A stretch of DNA of 64,000 nucleotides from Pseudomonadota bacterium (GTDB taxonomy: Bacteria; Pseudomonadota; Gammaproteobacteria; Berkiellales; Berkiellaceae). The notes beneath the pieces are model-generated. The model ran no database searches. It was not told the origin of the DNA and was given only the letters and a program-made list of their open reading frames with translations. Positions 59,666 to 64,000 of this stretch are shown here, one piece after another. The translations under genes and the position numbers were made by a program. The stretch is from the NCBI GenBank assembly GCA_018241965.1, contig JAFECS010000038.1, positions 1-64,000 of the forward strand, written 5' to 3'. Positions within the stretch are counted from its first letter, which is position 1, and every line of letters begins with the position of its first letter.

Positions 59666-62613
59666 GCAAATACAGCTTGTGGCTCTTCATGATGAATGAT
59701 TGGTCCCACCATTAACCCTACATCCGCCGCCAGATGCGATAAACCATCACTGGTTTGATATTGCGTCGAGCCAAAAATTACATTGCCCGCTTCGAATTGA
59801 AGTACTTCATTCGTTTGTAAAGAGAGCGCTGTTATCCCTTTATCAATAAGGGAGAGTAGTTCCCCTTCATCCGTAATACCATTGCTGTTTTTATCTTGCC
59901 AAATACCAAATTGACTAAACAAAGCATCTTGGTTATCAAAGATCCCATCTTGATTAGTATCGAAAGCCAAACGTAAGCCTTCTAGATCTGTTTTGGCATC
60001 AGGATGATAAAGAACAAAGCTAAACTCTTCTAGCAAAGTGATCTTACCATCTTTATTGAAATCATAAACTAATAAACCATCTTCAGGTCCTACCCAACCA
60101 GTCAGATGGTAATTGCCACATGGGAATTGCCAAACGATTTGCGAGTTTTCAAGAGGGATCAAGTTGATGCCATCATCATTTAAATCAAAAACGATGGGAG
60201 GAACAATCACACTAATATTCACGGTGGCAGTACTTGTTCCACCATGTCCATCGCTGATTGTATAGGTAAAGCTGTCAGAGCCGGTGGCAGCAAATTGACC
60301 ATTGGGATCATACTGATAAGTACCATCGGCATTTACGGTAAGCAACGCCCCTGATGGCAAAGTAAATTGATTTCCCACATTGGCGCCAATGTTATTAACT
60401 TTAATAATGGTTAAAGTGTCACCAATATCGGGATCCGTATCATTTGCAAGCAGGGCATTGGGATCTAAAGTTGAATTAACATTAATCACCGTTGTACCGT
60501 GGGTGGTGTTACTATCGTTCACCGCGGTGGGGGCATCATTTACACCTGTGATAGTGATACTTAATTGCGCTGTACTTGCTAAACCTTCGGCATCATGCAT
60601 TGTATAATTGATATTATCGCTCGCGGATGCACCAACGGCTAAATAATTAAATGCAACACGGGGATCATAGTTATAAGAACCATTGGCATTTAGTTGTAAA
60701 GTCGCGCCGCTGGGAAGTGTAATTACTGCGCCAACCGCATTAGCAGCGCCGTTTACGGCGCTTACTATTTTAGTATCACCCATATTCGGATCGGTATCAT
60801 TTGCTAAAACACCATTTACCGCATTAACACTTAACACCGTATCTTCATTGGTATTGCCTGTATCATCATTGGCCGTGGGTGCTTGATTTAAAGTAACCGT
60901 AACTTTGAGTTGAGAACTGGCAATAGAACTTGTATCACCGTCGGTTAACTCATAGCTAATCGTATCAAGTACTTGTCCTAACGCGTCATTGGCTAATACT
61001 GTCTTTGTGCCATCTAAACTATAGCTATAATCCCCTACGGCATGTCCATTTTGTGCGCTGGCATAAACTTGAATACTCCCATAGGTGGTTGCAGCATTAA
61101 TGATGCCATTGACGGGCGCTGTATTATTCACTTTAGTGAGACTGGCGCCATCTGCACCTAATAAAGATACCCCAAAACCATCATCATCAGTAATTAAATT
61201 ACCGCTAACAATTTCTGATGAATTAACAAAAAGCGCTGTTTCATCGGCATTGTTCAATTTTACGGTGGCAATAGGTTTATCATCTAAAATAGTAATGGTA
61301 AGCGTAGCCGTAGCACTGTCGCCGTCATTATCCAAAAATTCGTATGTAAAAATTTCCTGTGCTTGTAAATTGGTTGTATTGGGATCAAGGCTATTATCAA
61401 AGGGATTGTTAAGGGTATAGGTATAAGCGCCTGTTAGGCGGTTAACCACCATCGTATTTCCTTGATTGGTGGTGACTGTTAGTGTAGTTTGCGTGGCAAC
61501 CACCGTCCCGCTGTTATTTGGCAAGGCAATATCAAAAACTGTACCACCATCGGCGCCTATACGATTAATGGCCAAATTGGGGGCTGATAACAAATTCCCT
61601 GTTAACGTGGGGACAGAATTGGATTGATTTGACCCTATTGCCTGTATATCAGCTTCTGTGAGTATTACCGAACCAAGCTGGTTATTAGCGATAGGAATAT
61701 CATCAATAATTTGTACGTCTATTTTACCAACATTACTATTATTAAATTCATTGGTGATACTATACAAGAAATGTTCTGTGAATATCTTATGTCCACCGAC
61801 CAGTGTTACGTCTAAACCAGGCGTATTTAATAAATGGGGTAAGGCATGGTTTAATTCATAAATAAAATCACCAATCCAATTTTCTTGAGTACTCGCTGTA
61901 TAAAACGTTAAAGTATTCCCTTCTGGCGTTGTTAGTATCACTTTATCTGGAAAGGCACGATTTTCCGAGGCCCCAGGGCGCGCAGGTTGCGCAAAATAGG
62001 CATTGATACGAATGCCCCCAGTGGCTCCTTCATGAAAAATATTTCCGGTTAAGCTTACACTTTGCTGTGTGTTAAGAAGAACTTCGGTATTTAATCCACC
62101 AGTAAATTGACTATCTATCGTAATATTAGGGGTAGTCGGCGCGCCAGGCGCTGGCGAAACCACAGGGGGTAACATTATCGGATTTGAGGGATAGGTATTT
62201 GACGGTAAAAAATTGATCGTGAATTGTCGAAATTTGGGAATATTGTCTGATAATTCGCTTTGAATATCTAGCATATCATTTTGATCGATATTCCGTTCCA
62301 ATGATTCAACATGACTAGAACTATCTTTTTGTGTTACCTGGTTTACTTCTTTTCGTGAGATCTCGACCGGCAAATTTAATAACTCTTCGAATTTACGATC
62401 TAAAAAATCTTCTTCTTTGGGATGCACTTTATCGGGTAAAGAATTTAATAGCTCAAGAAAAGCTTTCTTATCTAAGGATACATATTTTTTAAACGCTGAA
62501 TTAAAGGGTAAGAATAATGCTTGATAATGGAAGGAAGTTTGGTCTAATGGAAGTGATACCTCTTTGAGAGTGAGTAATTTTTCCTCATCTATGAGTATTG
62601 GCTCTTGCTGCAT
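59662..62613 (-). CDS. putative type I-secreted adhesin with cadherin-like/VCBS repeats
   Basis: The 983-residue product has no N-terminal signal peptide. The first ~110 residues are hydrophilic. A linker follows, then several ~90-residue beta domains with the pattern APTANDDTGNTNEDTVLSVN / VLANDTDPNMGDT (cadherin-like/VCBS/Big-type; two at about 570-760) and earlier variants (LITDDDGFGVSLLGADG). Near the C-terminus calcium-binding Asp motifs occur: DFNKDGKITLLEEF (EF-hand-like), DTNQDGIFDNQD and DKNSNGITDEGE. These fit RTX-type large adhesins exported by type I secretion. I use the ATG at 62613 (MQQEPILIDEE) with AAGGA upstream; a GTG at 62649 falls inside a REP element. No secretion genes are in the window. 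Confidence 0.85.
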   Translation of the reverse strand: MQQEPILIDEEKLLTLKEVSLPLDQTSFHYQALFLPFNSAFKKYVSLDKKAFLELLNSLPDKVHPKEEDFLDRKFEELLNLPVEISRKEVNQVTQKDSSSHVESLERNIDQNDMLDIQSELSDNIPKFRQFTINFLPSNTYPSNPIMLPPVVSPAPGAPTTPNITIDSQFTGGLNTEVLLNTQQSVSLTGNIFHEGATGGIRINAYFAQPARPGASENRAFPDKVILTTPEGNTLTFYTASTQENWIGDFIYELNHALPHLLNTPGLDVTLVGGHKIFTEHFLYSITNEFNNSNVGKIDVQIIDDIPIANNQLGSVILTEADIQAIGSNQSNSVPTLTGNLLSAPNLAINRIGADGGTVFDIALPNNSGTVVATQTTLTVTTNQGNTMVVNRLTGAYTYTLNNPFDNSLDPNTTNLQAQEIFTYEFLDNDGDSATATLTITILDDKPIATVKLNNADETALFVNSSEIVSGNLITDDDGFGVSLLGADGASLTKVNNTAPVNGIINAATTYGSIQVYASAQNGHAVGDYSYSLDGTKTVLANDALGQVLDTISYELTDGDTSSIASSQLKVTVTLNQAPTANDDTGNTNEDTVLSVNAVNGVLANDTDPNMGDTKIVSAVNGAANAVGAVITLPSGATLQLNANGSYNYDPRVAFNYLAVGASASDNINYTMHDAEGLASTAQLSITITGVNDAPTAVNDSNTTHGTTVINVNSTLDPNALLANDTDPDIGDTLTIIKVNNIGANVGNQFTLPSGALLTVNADGTYQYDPNGQFAATGSDSFTYTISDGHGGTSTATVNISVIVPPIVFDLNDDGINLIPLENSQIVWQFPCGNYHLTGWVGPEDGLLVYDFNKDGKITLLEEFSFVLYHPDAKTDLEGLRLAFDTNQDGIFDNQDALFSQFGIWQDKNSNGITDEGELLSLIDKGITALSLQTNEVLQFEAGNVIFGSTQYQTSDGLSHLAADVGLMVGPIIHHEEPQAVFA

Positions 62614-62639
62614 TTCTTCCTTGATTATTCTCTGCACCT

Positions 62640-62665
62640 GGGCCGACACGGGGATCGGCCCCTAC
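62640..62665 (-). repeat. REP-like hairpin, family B copy 2
   Basis: GTAG plus GGGCCGA-8 base loop-TCGGCCC on the minus strand; one base differs from the copy at 25543-25568. It lies 26 bases upstream of the adhesin ATG. Confidence 0.75.
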
Positions 62666-62721
62666 AAATATTTCGAACTGTTTCGAGTATATTAATCCCT
62701 TTCTTAGATACTCAACTTACA

Positions 62722-63423
62722 TTAATGTATATAACGACTAAAATCAGCGGGTAGCTCAGCAATATCATTTTCAGCAACATCAATCCTACGAAGCCTAGCC
62801 AAGCGGGCCAGGGCGATGGGCAACTCTTTAAGATGATTATGTCTTAAATGCAGCTCTTCTAAATCCGATAACTGACAGATTTCAATAGGTATAGCATTAA
62901 GTTGATTATAATCCATATTTAAATTATGTAAGGACTTCAGTTGCCCAATTTCTTTAGGGATCATTTTTAAGGCACAATGGTTCAGATCAAGATTTTCTAA
63001 TTGTTGCAAAAACTTAATTTCAATAGGAAGCTTGCTAAGAAAATTATCTTTTCCATTGAGCGTAATGGATTTTAAAATATTTAATTTGTTCATATGTAGT
63101 TTAAAAACTAAACTTGGTAGTCGGGTAAGATATTTAAATTCCACTTCATGATCTTCTACCATATTCAAAAAAGCCATCGCGATAAAGGTGTTTATTTTCG
63201 TTAAGCAAATGTCCATTTCAATAAGATCCTCTAATGATTCCATCCCCTTCGCGATTAAGGATTCCATGTTATCAAACTGTGTGGAAATGCTTATTTTATT
63301 TGAAGTAATTTCAGATAATAGCGCTGCTTTTCTGCTGGTCAGAAACTCGTATTCCTGTATAAAATTCTCTTTGGAAAGATGATCAGTAAAGGCGCTTTGG
63401 ATCATGAAACTACAACTCTTCAT
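62722..63423 (-). CDS. leucine-rich repeat protein
   Basis: The product has 233 residues. After an N-terminal helical region (about 1-110) follow four to five LRRs of ~23 residues, with the consensus LxxLxLxxNxLxxIPxEIxxL, for example LENLDLNHCALKMIPKEIGQL and LEELHLRHNHLKELPIALARL. This eukaryote-like LRR type is common in effectors of intracellular bacteria, but no secretion signal proves it. It sits between two genes for related adhesin-like proteins on the same strand. Confidence 0.88.
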   Translation of the reverse strand: MKSCSFMIQSAFTDHLSKENFIQEYEFLTSRKAALLSEITSNKISISTQFDNMESLIAKGMESLEDLIEMDICLTKINTFIAMAFLNMVEDHEVEFKYLTRLPSLVFKLHMNKLNILKSITLNGKDNFLSKLPIEIKFLQQLENLDLNHCALKMIPKEIGQLKSLHNLNMDYNQLNAIPIEICQLSDLEELHLRHNHLKELPIALARLARLRRIDVAENDIAELPADFSRYIH

Positions 63424-63486
63424 TTACCATTATTTCAGCGTACCGGAATTTAAGCGTTGGGTAAATGCAACTTTGGTCGTAGTGTC

Positions 63487-64000
63487 TTAATGTTCAATAT
63501 GTTCCATGGTTATTTGCGCTTGTATATGAGCAATTTCAACCAAGCTTAAGGCGCTATGGCTTGAAGTTTGTGGGCTGGTTTCAGTACTAACAGGCGCAGA
63601 AAGGCCTGCAACAGTAGCGGGCAATTGCGGGGCTTGAATAGGTGCTGTTGGCGCATCAACGGCAACAGAAACAGGGCTATGTGAAGCAGCACTACTAGAA
63701 TCAGGTGATTTGTTATCGGCTAAGTTGTTAAAATCAAGGTGATTGGGGTTTAGTAAAACATCACTGGTTTGTAATGCAACCCCTTTGTTGACTTGACCTA
63801 CCGTAAAGCCGACATCGGCAACTTGATAAGATTTTCCATTGGCTCCTTGATAACTGCTTGAGCCAAAGACCACATTGTCGTTAACAAGTTGGGCTTGATT
63901 ATCAGAATGTAAAGAAATGTTATTAATACCTAATTGTGAGAGCGATTCAAACTTACCATTGGCGAGTAAGACGCCAAATTGATTGTATTGTGCATCTCCC
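63487..64000 (-). CDS. C-terminal part of a second adhesin-like protein, start outside the window
   Basis: The frame is open to the window edge, so at least 170 residues of the C-terminus are visible. The sequence AQYNQFGVLLANGKFESLSQLGINNISLHSDN...NVVFGSSSYQ...ADVGFTVGQV parallels the end of the adhesin upstream (FSQFGIWQDKNSNG...ITALSLQTNE...NVIFGSTQYQ...ADVGLMVGPI). The two are paralogous over their ends. A Ser/Ala/Pro-rich low-complexity tail (about residues 95-150) follows here, absent from the first protein. Confidence 0.8.
   Translation of the reverse strand, partial: GDAQYNQFGVLLANGKFESLSQLGINNISLHSDNQAQLVNDNVVFGSSSYQGANGKSYQVADVGFTVGQVNKGVALQTSDVLLNPNHLDFNNLADNKSPDSSSAASHSPVSVAVDAPTAPIQAPQLPATVAGLSAPVSTETSPQTSSHSALSLVEIAHIQAQITMEHIEH

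Overview
The window is AT-rich (around 40% GC by eye), gene-dense DNA from a Gram-negative gammaproteobacterium. The core gene order is gammaproteobacterial: smc-zipA-ligA; mltG-tmk-holB-pilZ-tatD; yceD-rpmF-plsX-fabH-fabD-fabG-acpP-fabF; comEC-exbB-exbD-msbA-lpxK-trm112; lolC-lolD; mfd-csiV. The low GC, a proline-rich protein with polyproline tracts, a leucine-rich-repeat protein and several orphan small proteins fit a host-associated or amoeba-associated lineage such as Legionellales. That placement is inference. No rRNA, tRNA, CRISPR array or intact transposase was seen.

Layout. 1-1009: 3' part of an Ala/Pro/Val-rich orphan gene. 1152-7488: ligA, zipA, smc. 7614-13791: an accessory stretch with a lone receiver-domain protein, an untracked ORF remnant, a large protein with eroded superfamily 1 helicase motifs, nfuA, six small orphan genes and a microcin V-like double-glycine peptide gene. 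13834-23827: housekeeping genes on the minus strand for TatD, DNA polymerase III delta', dTMP kinase, lytic transglycosylase, fatty-acid and phospholipid initiation and L32. 23907-30545: maf, an orphan, sppA, rluC and rne. 30585-31961: proline-rich orphan. 32067-42687: a continuous minus-strand [NiFe]-hydrogenase locus (hupE, group 3b-like beta/gamma/delta/alpha subunits, a cNMP-domain protein, maturation protease, hypA, hypF, hypC, hypD, hypE). 42793-49273: envelope and competence cluster, including a GTG-started Trm112-like gene. 49291-51033: three tandem DUF2062 genes. 50978-59665: lolD, lolC, a type I-beta DAHP synthase, mfd, csiV and a membrane methyltransferase-like gene. 59662-64000: a large repeat-containing putative secreted adhesin, an LRR protein and the C-terminal part of a second protein related to the adhesin.

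How parts work together. The hydrogenase locus encodes nickel uptake (HupE), a soluble heterotetrameric NAD(P)-linked hydrogenase, endoproteolytic maturation and most of the CN/CO ligand assembly pathway. Its HypA lacks the zinc ribbon and no hypB is present. The fab cluster supplies malonyl-ACP, the first condensation, reduction and elongation, and the comEC-exbBD-msbA-lpxK block serves the inner membrane and lipid A.

Sequence-level structure beyond genes. Two families of REP-like palindromes carry a GTAG tetranucleotide beside a hairpin. Family A forms paired inverted units at three sites, one inside the hyp operon and one just upstream of hupE, and its stem shows compensatory changes between copies. 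Family B is a single hairpin at two sites 37 kb apart. No transposase that could mobilise them lies in the window.
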